Source: Burkholderiales bacterium
Lineage (GTDB): Bacteria > Pseudomonadota > Gammaproteobacteria > Burkholderiales > SG8-41
Assembly (NCBI GenBank): GCA_019744975.1
Contig: JAIETP010000005.1
Span: 59,353 to 123,352, forward strand
Direction: 5' to 3'
Length of the DNA: 64,000 nucleotides
The notes beneath the pieces are model-generated. The model saw only the letters and a program-made list of their open reading frames with translations. It searched no databases and was not told the origin of the DNA. The position numbers were made by a program, and so were the translations under genes. Of the stretch, positions 33,093-41,424 are shown piece by piece (the stretch's first letter is position 1; each line of letters begins with the position of its first letter).

Positions 33093-33560
33093 TCACAACT
33101 GCCGCACGTTGATGCGCACCACCAGTTGCGGCGCATTAAGCGTCACTGCTGGCGGCTTCAGCGGCGCAATGGTGATTTGGTATTCCGCTTCGGCCGGCAC
33201 GTCCACCCGCAGCACCGGCTGCTGCAGCGATGTCGGCGGTGAAGAGGAAGTGGCATTGGTATTTTCGGGACTATTGACCTGGAATTCCTGGGTGCGAACA
33301 ACCTTGTCTTCCGTGCTCAGCGTCGCGCGATAACTGTTCCATTGACCAGCCTCGTCGCGCTTGCCCCAGACAAAATCCGCATGCAGGTTAAACGCAACGG
33401 TGTTCATCTCCGGCTTGAGCAGGATGCGCACCGGCGCATAACCGCCGTCGGCGGCCGCCTGCAAAGGGATGCGCGCCACCTCTTCACCGCCGATCAGGCC
33501 ATCGCAGCCGGTGAAAAAAACGGCAAGGACCGCCGCAAACAGTAGCCGCCGCATCATCAA
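33093..33560 (-). CDS. Putative lipoprotein, unknown function
   Basis: 155 residues, not recognised. The N-terminus MMMRRLLFAAVLAVFFTGC is a lipoprotein signal with a lipobox ending at Cys19 (FTGC), so the mature protein is probably anchored in a membrane. The remainder is beta-rich (YAPVRILLKPEMNTVAFNLH, QEFQVNS, QITIAPLKP, QLVVRINVRQL), consistent with an immunoglobulin-like or lipocalin-like fold, with a Ser/Asn/Pro-rich linker around 102-114. It overlaps the preceding hydrolase gene by four bases (ATGA) and ends 38 bases before the ABC exporter, which suggests a cell-envelope partner of that exporter. Confidence 0.78.
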   Translation of the reverse strand: MMMRRLLFAAVLAVFFTGCDGLIGGEEVARIPLQAAADGGYAPVRILLKPEMNTVAFNLHADFVWGKRDEAGQWNSYRATLSTEDKVVRTQEFQVNSPENTNATSSSPPTSLQQPVLRVDVPAEAEYQITIAPLKPPAVTLNAPQLVVRINVRQL

Positions 33561-34345
33561 CGGGAATGTTTGCCGAGGAATTCGACCATCGCCTTGGTGA
33601 ATATCGCGGGCTGCTCGACGTTGGACAGGTGTGCCGCCGACGGAATGATCAGCAGTTCGGAACCGCGCAGATTGGCGTGGATCTGCCGCGCCATTTCCGG
33701 CGGCGTGCCGTGGTCCTGCTCACCGACGATGACCAGTGCCGGACAGTCGATCTCCTTCAGCCGGTCGAGCACATCGATTTTGGCAATGGCGTCGCAGCAT
33801 CCTGCGAAACCTGCGACCGGCGTATCGCGGATGTTGCCGCCGATGCGCGCCATCACCTCCGGATGCGCCTGGCGGTAGGGCTCGGTGAACCAGCGACCCA
33901 GCGTGCCTTCGACCAGTGCGTCCATGCCTTTTTCGCGCGCCATGCGTACGCGGTCGCCCCACATCTGTTCGGCATTGGGCGGGCGGCGGCTGGTGGTATC
34001 GGCCAGCACCATGCTCTGGAACACGCCGGGATATTTCAGCGCATAGGTTTCGCCGATCATGCCGCCCATCGACAGGCCCACCCAGTGCGTGCGTTTGATG
34101 CCGAGTTCGGCAAACAGGCCGTGCAGGTCATCCGCCATCTGCTCCAGTGTGTACGAACCCTCCGGTGCACTGCTTGCGCCATGACCGCGGGTGTCGAAAC
34201 GCAGCACCTTGTAGTTTTTCCTGAGCATCGCCATCTGCGGATCCCACATCGACAGATTGCAGGCCAGCGAATGCGACAGCGTCACCCACGGGCCTTCGCC
34301 CTCGATGACACAATTGATTTCAATGCCGTTGGTTTTGATTTTCAT
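33557..34345 (-). CDS. 3-Oxoadipate enol-lactonase-like alpha/beta hydrolase
   Basis: 262 residues. Close in layout to PcaD: WVTLSHSLACNLSMWDPQMA, RFDTRGHGASSAPEG, elbow GLSMGGMIGETYALKYP with the nucleophile serine near residue 94, the acid in VGEQDHGTPP and the histidine in SAAHLSNVEQP. PcaD converts 3-oxoadipate enol-lactone to 3-oxoadipate, the last ring-cleavage lactone step of the catechol/protocatechuate pathway, but other beta-ketoadipate enzymes are absent here, so related lactones or esters are possible. Paralogue of the gene at 18048. It shares a four-base overlap with the lipoprotein gene. Confidence 0.87.
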   Translation of the reverse strand: MKIKTNGIEINCVIEGEGPWVTLSHSLACNLSMWDPQMAMLRKNYKVLRFDTRGHGASSAPEGSYTLEQMADDLHGLFAELGIKRTHWVGLSMGGMIGETYALKYPGVFQSMVLADTTSRRPPNAEQMWGDRVRMAREKGMDALVEGTLGRWFTEPYRQAHPEVMARIGGNIRDTPVAGFAGCCDAIAKIDVLDRLKEIDCPALVIVGEQDHGTPPEMARQIHANLRGSELLIIPSAAHLSNVEQPAIFTKAMVEFLGKHSR

Positions 34346-34368
34346 GGATGATTCCCGTCCAAGTTATT

Positions 34369-34396
34369 CAGTGAATGGTTAAGCAACCATTCACTG
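34369..34396. other. Perfect 12-bp inverted repeat with AAGC loop
   Basis: CAGTGAATGGTT, loop AAGC, AACCATTCACTG. In the gap between a Bug gene (stop at 34484) and the enol-lactonase start at 34345, both minus strand. It has no T run, so it is not a standard terminator; an RNA hairpin or protein-binding site is possible. Confidence 0.6.
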
Positions 34397-34402
34397 CTGA
34401 TA

Positions 34403-34441
34403 CCTCCCCTCGCCCTCTGGGAGAGGGGACGGGGGTGAGGG
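34403..34441. repeat. Dispersed C/G-rich repeat with GAGAGGGG core
   Basis: CCTCCCCTCGCCCTCTGGGA continuing GAGGGGACGGGGGTGAGGG, an imperfect hairpin of a type found between genes in many proteobacteria. One copy in this window. Confidence 0.65.
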
Positions 34442-34483
34442 AAATATTGCCTTGCATTGCAAATAATAAATGCCTTTATGTCC

Positions 34484-35467
34484 TTACTGTGCCTTGATGT
34501 TGCCGGCTTTCGCCAGCCTGGTGTACAGCGCAATGTCGGCGGCGATCAATTTGTCGAATTCCGCCGGCGTGGTCGGACGGGGATCCAGCCCGATCGGCGC
34601 CCAGCGTTTGCGCAACTCGGCATCGCCGAGGATGCGCGTGGTTTCGCGATTCAGCGTGTTGATCAGCGGGCGCGGCGTCCTGGCTGAAGTCAGCAATCCG
34701 AACCACAGCACCGAGTCGTAACCGGGCACCCCGGATTCTGCGATGGTCGGCATTTCCGGCAGCAGCGGATCGCGCTGCAGCGAGGACACACCAAGGCCGG
34801 TGAGTTTGCCATCACGCACCAGCGCCACGGCATTGGCGATCGGCGCCATGAAAAACTGCACGCGGCCACTCATGGCTTCGCCCAGCGCCTCGGGTATGCC
34901 CTTGAACGGGATGTGCAGCACATTGATTTTCGCCATGCTGATCAGCTGTTCGCCGGCAAAATGCGAGCCGCTGCCGGTGCCGGCCGAGGAAAAATTCAGC
35001 TGTCCCGGTTTTGCCCGCGCCGCGGCGAGCAAATCCCCGGTGTTCCTGAACCCGGACGCCGGCGCCGTCACCAGCACATATTTCGACACGGCCGACAGCG
35101 AAATGCCGGCGAGATCGCGGCGTGCATCGTACGGGAGTTTTTCATAAATGGCCGGCGCCACAGCGTGCGCCGAAGACACCGACAGCAGCGTGTACCCGTC
35201 CGGGTTCGCCGTCGCCGCCAGCTTGGCCGCGATCGTGCCACCTGCCCCCGGGCGGTTATCGACAATGACCTGCTGCTTCAATTCCTCGGTCAGTTTTTGC
35301 GCGATATAACGCGCGGTGATGTCCGGTCCGCCGCCCGGCGTAAAGCCGACGAGAATGCGGACCGGTTTCGCCGGATATTCCCCGCCTGCTGCTTCCTGCT
35401 GTGCCGCATGCGCCGCAACCGGCAGCGTTGACAGCGCGAGCGCGAAGAAGCCCGTCAGCAATTTCAT
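34484..35467 (-). CDS. Bug/TctC-type binding protein 4
   Basis: 327 residues. ATG 35467 has GGAGGA at good spacing and starts a signal peptide (MKLLTGFFALALSTLPVAA, ending in HAAQ). An extra AGGEYP segment follows before the conserved KPVRILV. Ligand loop is GFTPGGGPD. DNRPGAGG, NPDGYTLLS, HIPFKG and PTIAESG are present. It diverges from the SDR paralogue at 35621 and lies upstream of the enol-lactonase/lipoprotein/ABC group, separated by repeats and a hairpin; these genes may form a functional set for an aromatic acid. Confidence 0.92.
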   Translation of the reverse strand: MKLLTGFFALALSTLPVAAHAAQQEAAGGEYPAKPVRILVGFTPGGGPDITARYIAQKLTEELKQQVIVDNRPGAGGTIAAKLAATANPDGYTLLSVSSAHAVAPAIYEKLPYDARRDLAGISLSAVSKYVLVTAPASGFRNTGDLLAAARAKPGQLNFSSAGTGSGSHFAGEQLISMAKINVLHIPFKGIPEALGEAMSGRVQFFMAPIANAVALVRDGKLTGLGVSSLQRDPLLPEMPTIAESGVPGYDSVLWFGLLTSARTPRPLINTLNRETTRILGDAELRKRWAPIGLDPRPTTPAEFDKLIAADIALYTRLAKAGNIKAQ

Positions 35468-35620
35468 GATTCCTCCAGACCCGTACCGGTCGTCAATCAG
35501 GGCGTGCACTATACCAGCCTGATTGCGCGGTCACAGCATATGGACGGCGGTGCGGGGCGGTCGCAAGACCCTCGGTTCCCCGTTATGCTTTAGGCTTTTC
35601 TCAGGCAGGGAATTTTCCGC

Positions 35621-36373
35621 ATGACCACACCCAATGAACTGTCCGGCAAGGTCGCCCTCGTCACTGGCGCGGCAAAAAACATCGGCCGCGCCATTGCGCT
35701 GGAACTGGCGGCGGCCGGCGCCAAAATCGCGATCAATACCCGCGCCTCCCGCGCCGAGGCTGAAGCCGTTGCTGCTGAAATCCGCGCCGCCGGCGGCACT
35801 GCCGCAGTCTATATCGCGGACATCGCTGATGCCTCTGCTGTACAGCAAATGTGCACCGCGGTCGCCGCCGAACTCGGCGCCGTCGACATTCTCGTGCTCA
35901 ACGCCTCGGTGCGCCGCGAAATCGCCTTCACCGAAATGACTTTCGATGAATGGCGTCAGGTAATGGCGATATCGCTGGACGGCTCCTTCCACTGCGTGAA
36001 AGCAGTGCTGCCCGGCATGATCAATGCCGGCGGCGGCAACATCATCACCCTCGCCGGTGACACCGCGCTGACCGGCGCCGTCGGCAAAGTACACAGCTCC
36101 TCGGCCAAGAGCGGGCTGACCGGCATGACGCGGGCGCTGGCGCGCGAACTCGGGCCCAGGGGTATACGCGTCAACTGTGTATCGCCGGGACACTTCAACA
36201 CCACGCGCCCTGCAGGCCGCGCCGCGCGACCCGCCGCCTCCGGCCATATTCCGCTGGGCCGTTACGGGGAATCCGGTGAAATCGCCGCGACAGTACGTTT
36301 TCTCTGCAGCGCCGGCAGTGGTTTCATCACCGGCCAGGTCATCCACGTCAACGGCGGTCAATGGATGTTTTAA
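35621..36373 (+). CDS. SDR-family protein lacking the catalytic Ser and Tyr (paralogue 2)
   Basis: 250 residues, similar throughout to the protein at 30326 (for example LNASVRREIAFTEMTFDEW against LNASIRKETAFIDMTFEEW). The nucleotide-binding turn is intact (VTGAAKNIGRAIALELA). In the active-site region ITLAGDTALTGAVGKVHSSS leads to AK: the usual Ser is absent (AGD), the Tyr position is Ser, the lysine is kept, and the same VH precedes it as in paralogue 1. C-terminal QVIHVNGGQWMF is normal. Conservation of this odd site in two paralogues argues against decay. Probable operon with the AhpD-like gene downstream. Confidence 0.88.
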   Translation: MTTPNELSGKVALVTGAAKNIGRAIALELAAAGAKIAINTRASRAEAEAVAAEIRAAGGTAAVYIADIADASAVQQMCTAVAAELGAVDILVLNASVRREIAFTEMTFDEWRQVMAISLDGSFHCVKAVLPGMINAGGGNIITLAGDTALTGAVGKVHSSSAKSGLTGMTRALARELGPRGIRVNCVSPGHFNTTRPAGRAARPAASGHIPLGRYGESGEIAATVRFLCSAGSGFITGQVIHVNGGQWMF

Positions 36374-36382
36374 AACGAATGC

Positions 36383-36410
36383 AAAAAATTAAATAAAAAC
36401 AAATATTTAC
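36383..36410 (+). repeat. AT-rich dispersed motif, copy 4
   Basis: AAATAAAAACAAATATTTAC lies between the SDR stop and the next start, 13 bases before its ATG, so it forms part of the 5' leader of the 36423 gene. One mismatch in the ATACTT core. Confidence 0.55.
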
Positions 36411-36422
36411 AAGGATTACAGC

Positions 36423-36998
36423 ATGAGCAAAATACCAGCCGAACGTTTTCCCGCGATTCCGCCGGAGCAATGGACGGAAGAACAGAAAAAAGTCGCCGCG
36501 GCCATCGCCTCCGGTCCGCGCGGTGAAGTGCGCGGCCCCTTCCTCGCGCTGCTGCGCAGCCCCGGTCTCGCACAGACCGTGCAGCAGGTCGGTGAATACC
36601 TGCGCTTCAAATGTCCGCTCGACCGCCGCATCGCCGAAATGGCGACGCTGATGGCGGCACGGCACTGGACGCAGCAATATGAATGGCAGTCGCATTACAA
36701 ACATGCGATGAAAGCCGGTTTGAGCCCCGCCGTGGCCCAGGCCATCGCCGAAGGCCGCCGCCCGCAGGACATGGCCGCGGACGAAGAGGCACTCCATGAC
36801 CTGCTCACCGAGGCGCTGCACAACCAGAGCGTCTGCGACGCCACCTACCAGCGCGCACTCGGCGTGTTCGGCGAACAGGGCGTGATTGAACTGATCGCGA
36901 TCGCCGGTTATTACGCGATGCTGGCGATGATCCTCAACGTCGGCCGCAAAGCCCTGCCCGCCGGCCAGGAGCCGATGCTGCCCTGGTTTCCTCATTAA
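36423..36998 (+). CDS. Carboxymuconolactone decarboxylase/AhpD-like protein
   Basis: 191 residues of the CMD/AhpD superfamily. The domain covers about 45-160: GPFLALLRSPGLAQTVQQVG, LDRRIAEMATLMAARHW, then EWQSHYKHAMKAGLSP, and a C-terminal LIAIAGYYAMLAMIL helix. The CxxC redox pair of AhpD is absent; the position has EWQSH, matching the non-redox branch. Members decarboxylate or isomerise lactones, or are of unknown function. It sits behind the SDR and before an MFS transporter on the same strand, in keeping with uptake and conversion of one compound. AAGGATTACAGC precedes the ATG. Confidence 0.85.
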   Translation: MSKIPAERFPAIPPEQWTEEQKKVAAAIASGPRGEVRGPFLALLRSPGLAQTVQQVGEYLRFKCPLDRRIAEMATLMAARHWTQQYEWQSHYKHAMKAGLSPAVAQAIAEGRRPQDMAADEEALHDLLTEALHNQSVCDATYQRALGVFGEQGVIELIAIAGYYAMLAMILNVGRKALPAGQEPMLPWFPH

Positions 36999-37008
36999 AA
37001 CCTCCAGC

Positions 37009-38202
37009 CTGAAAGCCCAGCCCTCTTCGCTGTTCCTGCTGCTCGCGCTGCTCGCGGGCCACAGCTTTGCGTCGATGTCGACGCTGGTGCTGCCGGCGGT
37101 GGCGCCGGCGGTCGCCCGCGACTATGGTTTTGATCCGTCGCTGATCGGTTACCAGATCAGCACGGTCAGCCTCGGCATGATGGTGACGCTGGCGCTGTTC
37201 GGCAACACCACCCGCCGTTACGGCGCCGCACGCACCAACCAGTTCGGACACACACTGGTCGCGGCCGGCATGCTGATCCTGCTTCTGCCGTGGAGCGTTT
37301 TCCTGGTCATCGGCTCGCTGGTGATCGGACTCGGTTACGGCATGATCACCCCCTCGGCCTCGCACCTCTTGATGCGTTACACACCACCGAAACGGCGCAG
37401 CACCGTTTTTTCGATCCACCAGACCGGCATCCCCGCCGGCGGCATGCTCGCAGCACTGATCGCACCGGCGGTTACCGTGTACGCCGGCTGGCGCTGGTCG
37501 GTCATCGTCAGTGCGGTGCTGATCATCAGCGTGGTGGCGCTGATGCAGCGCGGCCGCAGGCACTGGGATGACGACCGCGATCCCGATGCGCCGGCGATCA
37601 CCGCCAATCCGCTGGCCGGCGCCATCACGATCTGGGGGCAGCCGCAATTGCGCCTCGCCACCATCGCCGGCGGCTGTTTTTCCTGGGTGCAGTTCTGCGT
37701 CGCAACCTTCACCGTGGTTGCCTGCGTGACCACGCTCGACATGGATCTGGTGCTCGCCGGCACCGTGCTGACGGTGGTGCAGATTTCCAGCGCGGTAGGA
37801 CGGGTGCTGATTGGCTGGATCGTCGACCGCGTACAGAACACCGCCCGGGTACTGGCATGGAATGCCGGCGTGGTGATGCTGGCCGCATTCGCCGCCCTCG
37901 CCTTCAGTCCGGCGCTGCCGCTGCCTGCGATCTATCTGCTGTTCGCGGTATTCGGCGCCGCCTCCGGCTGCTGGCCCGGCGCGTTGCTCGCTGAAGTCGG
38001 CCGGCTGGCACCCCCGGGACAGGTCAGCCTCGCGATCAGCGGCTCACTGGTGATCACCAATGTCGGGAAATTCATCGGCCCGATCATTTTCGCCAATGTT
38101 TACGTACTGACACATAGCTACAGCATCGCTTTCGCCGCCCTGGGCGCACCGGCAGCTCTTGCCTTGTACTGCCTGCTCGCCGCGCGCGAGCCCGCCCGCT
38201 AA
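37009..38202 (+). CDS. MFS transporter with probable non-ATG start
   Basis: About 397 residues, 12 predicted helices. The first ATG (37075) lies in the middle of the first membrane helix; the frame continues upstream with LFLLLALLAGHSFASMSTLV, which completes it, back to a stop at 36928. The only candidate starts there are CTG 37009 and ATT 36994, so I place the start at 37009 with low certainty. Conserved pieces include GYGMITPSASHLLMRYTPP, RRSTVFSIHQTG and an IGWIVDRV loop. Such transporters carry small organic acids or drugs. It begins 11 bases after the AhpD-like stop. Confidence 0.85.
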   Translation: MKAQPSSLFLLLALLAGHSFASMSTLVLPAVAPAVARDYGFDPSLIGYQISTVSLGMMVTLALFGNTTRRYGAARTNQFGHTLVAAGMLILLLPWSVFLVIGSLVIGLGYGMITPSASHLLMRYTPPKRRSTVFSIHQTGIPAGGMLAALIAPAVTVYAGWRWSVIVSAVLIISVVALMQRGRRHWDDDRDPDAPAITANPLAGAITIWGQPQLRLATIAGGCFSWVQFCVATFTVVACVTTLDMDLVLAGTVLTVVQISSAVGRVLIGWIVDRVQNTARVLAWNAGVVMLAAFAALAFSPALPLPAIYLLFAVFGAASGCWPGALLAEVGRLAPPGQVSLAISGSLVITNVGKFIGPIIFANVYVLTHSYSIAFAALGAPAALALYCLLAAREPAR

Positions 38203-38261
38203 ACTGCCGGCGTGCGACTGTCACTGCTGATCCTGTTGCTGCGTCGACCCGGAAGGGAAAG

Positions 38262-38696
38262 TCAGGCGAGAATATTGCTGACCTGTTCCTGGCGCAGCAT
38301 CTCGTAAACGAAGGCCTCCAGTTCCGGGCCCATTGCATCGCGCACCGAAATAATGCCGATCGGACGACCGTCTTCGACGACCGGCAAAATCCGGAAATGG
38401 CCCTCCCGCATGAATCCCAGGGCGTGGGTAAACGAGCGGTCGGGCGAAATGGTCTGCGGGTTCGCCGTCATCACCGCAGCGAGTGTGGTGGCATTGCCGT
38501 CAAGCCCGGCGGCAAGCACACGAAACAACGCATCGCGTTCGGTGAACATGCCGACAAGTTTGCCGTCGTCAACGACCATCAGTGCGCCGCCGTTGCGCGC
38601 CTTCATCAGGCGCGCGGCCTCGGTCACCGTCAGGCTGGAAGGGGCGGTCAGCAGTTCCTGACCTTCAATGATCTGGCGAATCGTGCGTTCGGTCAT
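38262..38696 (-). CDS. Tandem CBS-domain protein
   Basis: 144 residues made of two CBS motifs, about 10-65 (SSLTVTEAARLMKARNGGAL to GMFTERDALFRVL) and 76-135 (TISPDRSFTHALGFMREGHF to GIISVRDAM). CBS pairs bind adenosine nucleotides and usually regulate an attached domain; here they stand alone, suggesting a small sensor that works on another protein. Cytoplasmic, no signal. Minus strand, downstream of DinB and the Bug tandem with a 98-base gap, so it may have its own promoter. CTCCG near 38703 on the plus strand gives a CGGAG ribosome site. Confidence 0.92.
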   Translation of the reverse strand: MTERTIRQIIEGQELLTAPSSLTVTEAARLMKARNGGALMVVDDGKLVGMFTERDALFRVLAAGLDGNATTLAAVMTANPQTISPDRSFTHALGFMREGHFRILPVVEDGRPIGIISVRDAMGPELEAFVYEMLRQEQVSNILA

Positions 38697-38794
38697 AAAA
38701 AATCTCCGTTCGCAGAGCAGAAAAATAAAGACGTGAAAAATGCGCCGCGGAAAAACGGCGCCTCATTTGATGCTACGCGCCGGCAACCCCGCGG

Positions 38795-39307
38795 TCAAAC
38801 CGCGGCACGGCCTTCACGCATGTATACCGGCAGATCCATCGACGGCGGCCGGCAGCCCGGCACTTCGTAAAACATGTCGGCGACGTAACCGCGGTGATAA
38901 TTGGTATGCATCACCACGTGCAGCAGGATTTCACCACGGGTCATCGCGCCGCGATTGCCGCCGATCAGAGTGTACTCCACGATCTCGCCAAGACCGGCAT
39001 CGCTTTGCGCATCAGCCCACTGTACGTACCAACGGTCCACATCCTGCTGCAAGCGCCACAATTCCGGCAGCGGCGGATGCTCTTTGGTGTTGCGCGCCTC
39101 GTAACCATGATCACGGCCTTCGAGATGCGCCTGCCAGATGCGGTCGATGACATAGATGTGGTTCAGCGTATGCACCATGTTTTTGAACAGAGAGGGGCGC
39201 GGCTTCACCGCCTCCCCGTCCGGCAGGGCCGCAACGGCATCAAACATCACCTTGTCCGACCACGCGTTATAGCGGGCCAGCATACGTGCCGTTTCTGCGC
39301 TCAGCAT
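38795..39307 (-). CDS. DinB-family four-helix-bundle protein
   Basis: 170 residues. The DinB/YfiT metal triad is His50 (VHTLNH), His134 and His138 (HVVMHTNYHRG), all present. The fold is a four-helix bundle; family members include thiol-dependent transferases and damage-inducible proteins with mostly unknown reactions, using metal plus low-molecular-weight thiols such as mycothiol or bacillithiol in Gram-positives. Starts MLSAETARMLARYNAWSD, typical of the family. It follows the four Bug genes by 24 bases and is likely the last cistron of that operon. Confidence 0.9.
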   Translation of the reverse strand: MLSAETARMLARYNAWSDKVMFDAVAALPDGEAVKPRPSLFKNMVHTLNHIYVIDRIWQAHLEGRDHGYEARNTKEHPPLPELWRLQQDVDRWYVQWADAQSDAGLGEIVEYTLIGGNRGAMTRGEILLHVVMHTNYHRGYVADMFYEVPGCRPPSMDLPVYMREGRAAV

Positions 39308-39331
39308 TTTTCCGCTCCATCCATGGCAGGT

Positions 39332-40333
39332 TTAATCACCTTGAAGATTCGCATCCTGAACCACCTTGGTCCATTTCGCGATCTCCGATTTGACGTGGGC
39401 GGCGAACTGCTCCGGTGTTGCCGATTCAACGGTGATGCCCTGATCTTCGAGGCGTTTTTTCAACGGCCCTGAGAGTACTTTCGCACCGTCTGCATGCAGC
39501 TTGGCGAGTATCGGTTGCGGCACTTTCGACTGTGTGCACAAGCCGTACCAGCCGGTGACGTCATAACCGGGCACTCCTGCTTCGGCAAAGGTCGGCACAT
39601 CGGGCAACTGCGCGTTGCGCACCGCCGAGGTCACCCCCAGTGCGCGCACGCGCCCGGCTTTGACCGCGGCCAGCGGCGCACCGGCGAGATTGCCCACCGA
39701 GGACTCCATGTGGCCGCTCATCGCATCGGCCAGCGCAAGGGCGGCGCCCTTGTACGGCACATGCACGATGTCGATTTTGGTCATGGACTTCAGGAGCTCG
39801 ATCGACAGATGCGGCGAAGCGCCGACGCCGGAGGAACCGAAGTTGAGCTTGCCCGGATTTTTTCGCGCGTAGTCAATGTAGTTCTGCAGTGTCTTGATCG
39901 GCATCGACGGATGCACCATGAAAATATTGGGCACGCCGCCGATCTTGATCGGAAAGGCGAAATCGCCGACCGGATCGTAGGTCAGCCGTTTCGAAAACCG
40001 CGCCGGCGTGATCGCATGCGAACCGATGTTGCACAACACCAGCGTGTAACCATCGGGCGCCGCCTTGGCCGTGGCTTCAGTGGCGATGTTGCCCGCCGCA
40101 CCGGGGCGGTTTTCCACCAGCACATTGCTGCCCCACAGTTCGCCCAGCGCCTGCGCCATCATGCGCGCCGTGGTATCAACGCCGCCGCCGGGGGCATAAC
40201 CGACCATGATGCGCACCGGTTTGCCTCCGGGATAAGTTTGCGCAACTGCGCTTTGCGCAACTGCGTTTTGTGCCGTCGCCAGACCCGCCGTCAGCGCGAT
40301 ACCGGCCAGGATGCTGCATGTGACGCTTTTCAT
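39332..40333 (-). CDS. Bug/TctC-type binding protein 5 (tandem cluster, gene 4)
   Basis: 333 residues. The signal region contains a short duplication, AVAQSAVAQ, from repeated TTGCGCAACTGCG units, which lengthens the stretch before TYPGGKPVRIMV. Ligand loop: GYAPGGGVD. ENRPGAAG, APDGYTLVL, HVPYKG, PTFAEAG and a C-terminal lysine-rich FAAHVKSEIAKWTKV helix are normal. Last of four Bug genes on one strand, starting 28 bases after the previous stop, with GAGGAGAAG before its ATG. Full length and intact, so it is not a decaying copy. Confidence 0.92.
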   Translation of the reverse strand: MKSVTCSILAGIALTAGLATAQNAVAQSAVAQTYPGGKPVRIMVGYAPGGGVDTTARMMAQALGELWGSNVLVENRPGAAGNIATEATAKAAPDGYTLVLCNIGSHAITPARFSKRLTYDPVGDFAFPIKIGGVPNIFMVHPSMPIKTLQNYIDYARKNPGKLNFGSSGVGASPHLSIELLKSMTKIDIVHVPYKGAALALADAMSGHMESSVGNLAGAPLAAVKAGRVRALGVTSAVRNAQLPDVPTFAEAGVPGYDVTGWYGLCTQSKVPQPILAKLHADGAKVLSGPLKKRLEDQGITVESATPEQFAAHVKSEIAKWTKVVQDANLQGD

Positions 40334-40361
40334 ATGGTCTTCTCCTCGATGAAAAAACAGT

Positions 40362-41348
40362 TCAGGGCTTTATATTGTTGTCGCGGATCACCCTGCCCCA
40401 GCGGGTAATCTCGTTAGCCGTCCACTGCCGCAGCTCTTCCGGGCTGCTGACCATGAGTTCCATGCCGAGCTGCTCGCCCAGATGTTTGCGCACATCGGGC
40501 TGGTTGAGCACCTTGACCACTTCGCCGTGGAATTTTTTGAGTATTGCCGGCGGCGTGCGCGCCGTCGTGAAAATACCCCACCACGCATAGGCCGTGACGC
40601 CCTTGTAACCTTCCTCGATCAGCGTCGGCACATTAGGCAAGGTGGCCGCGCGGGCGTCACCCGTGGTCGCCAGCGCGCGCATGCGGCCGTCGCTGACAAA
40701 GGGCGTCACCAGCGCAGTGGAGCCGATGCCCATGTCGATCTGTCCGCCCATCACCGCCACCGTCATCGGCCCGCCGCCCTTGTACGGCACGTGTACGATC
40801 TTGAAGCCGCCGGCCTGCCCGGCGAGTGTCAATGCGAGATGGCCGAGGCTGCCGGCGCCGACGGTGCCGTAGGTCACCGTGTCGGGTTTCGCCTTGGCGA
40901 CCTTCACCACATCGGTCATGGTTTTGTACGGTTTTGCCGGATGAGTGATGATGCCGTAGGGCGCGCGGCCCACCAGCATCACCGGCGCCAGATCCTTCTG
41001 CGTATCGAAGGGCAGATTCGGCATCAGCGACGGATTCACCGCATGGGTGTCGAACACAAACACATAGGTGTAACCGTCGGGGTTGGCTTTCGCGGCAATA
41101 TCGGTGCCGATGATGCCGGAGCCACCGGTACGGTTGTCGACGATGAACTGCTGGCCCAGCGCCGCATTCAGTTTGGCGCCGATCAGCCGCGCCAACGGAT
41201 CGACCGTCCCGCCCGGCGGGAAGGGCACGATGAAACGCACCGGTTTGACGGGAAACTCCTGCGCCAGTGCAGCCGCGCTGAAGCCGCCGCACAGCAGTGA
41301 TGCCGCGCACGCCGCAATGCCCCACCTCTTGCCAGTTGCTGCTTTCAT
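40362..41348 (-). CDS. Bug/TctC-type binding protein 6 (tandem cluster, gene 3)
   Basis: 328 residues. ATG 41348 follows GAAGGAGTGACG; a seven-residue longer frame is less likely. Signal peptide MKAATGKRWGIAACAASLLC, ending near LAQE. Ligand loop FPPGGTVDPLARL is standard. DNRTGGSGIIG and TDIAAKANPDGYTYV share wording with the paralogue at 42401 (GASGIIGTDIVAKAPADGYT), suggesting these two arose by duplication. HVPYKGGGP and PTLIEEG are present. It follows the 41425 gene by a 76-base gap with a degenerate AT-rich stretch. Confidence 0.92.
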   Translation of the reverse strand: MKAATGKRWGIAACAASLLCGGFSAAALAQEFPVKPVRFIVPFPPGGTVDPLARLIGAKLNAALGQQFIVDNRTGGSGIIGTDIAAKANPDGYTYVFVFDTHAVNPSLMPNLPFDTQKDLAPVMLVGRAPYGIITHPAKPYKTMTDVVKVAKAKPDTVTYGTVGAGSLGHLALTLAGQAGGFKIVHVPYKGGGPMTVAVMGGQIDMGIGSTALVTPFVSDGRMRALATTGDARAATLPNVPTLIEEGYKGVTAYAWWGIFTTARTPPAILKKFHGEVVKVLNQPDVRKHLGEQLGMELMVSSPEELRQWTANEITRWGRVIRDNNIKP

Positions 41349-41424
41349 CGTCACTCCTTCACTCGTCAATTATATGTTTAAAAACAATAACTTACAGTAT
41401 AAGTGGCGCCCCGCCGGCAAGGCT

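Noticed and set aside
41373..41397. Degenerate AT-rich motif copy (TTTAAAAACAATAACTTA)
   Set aside because: Resembles the dispersed motif but with an internal gap and mismatches; not counted among the copies.
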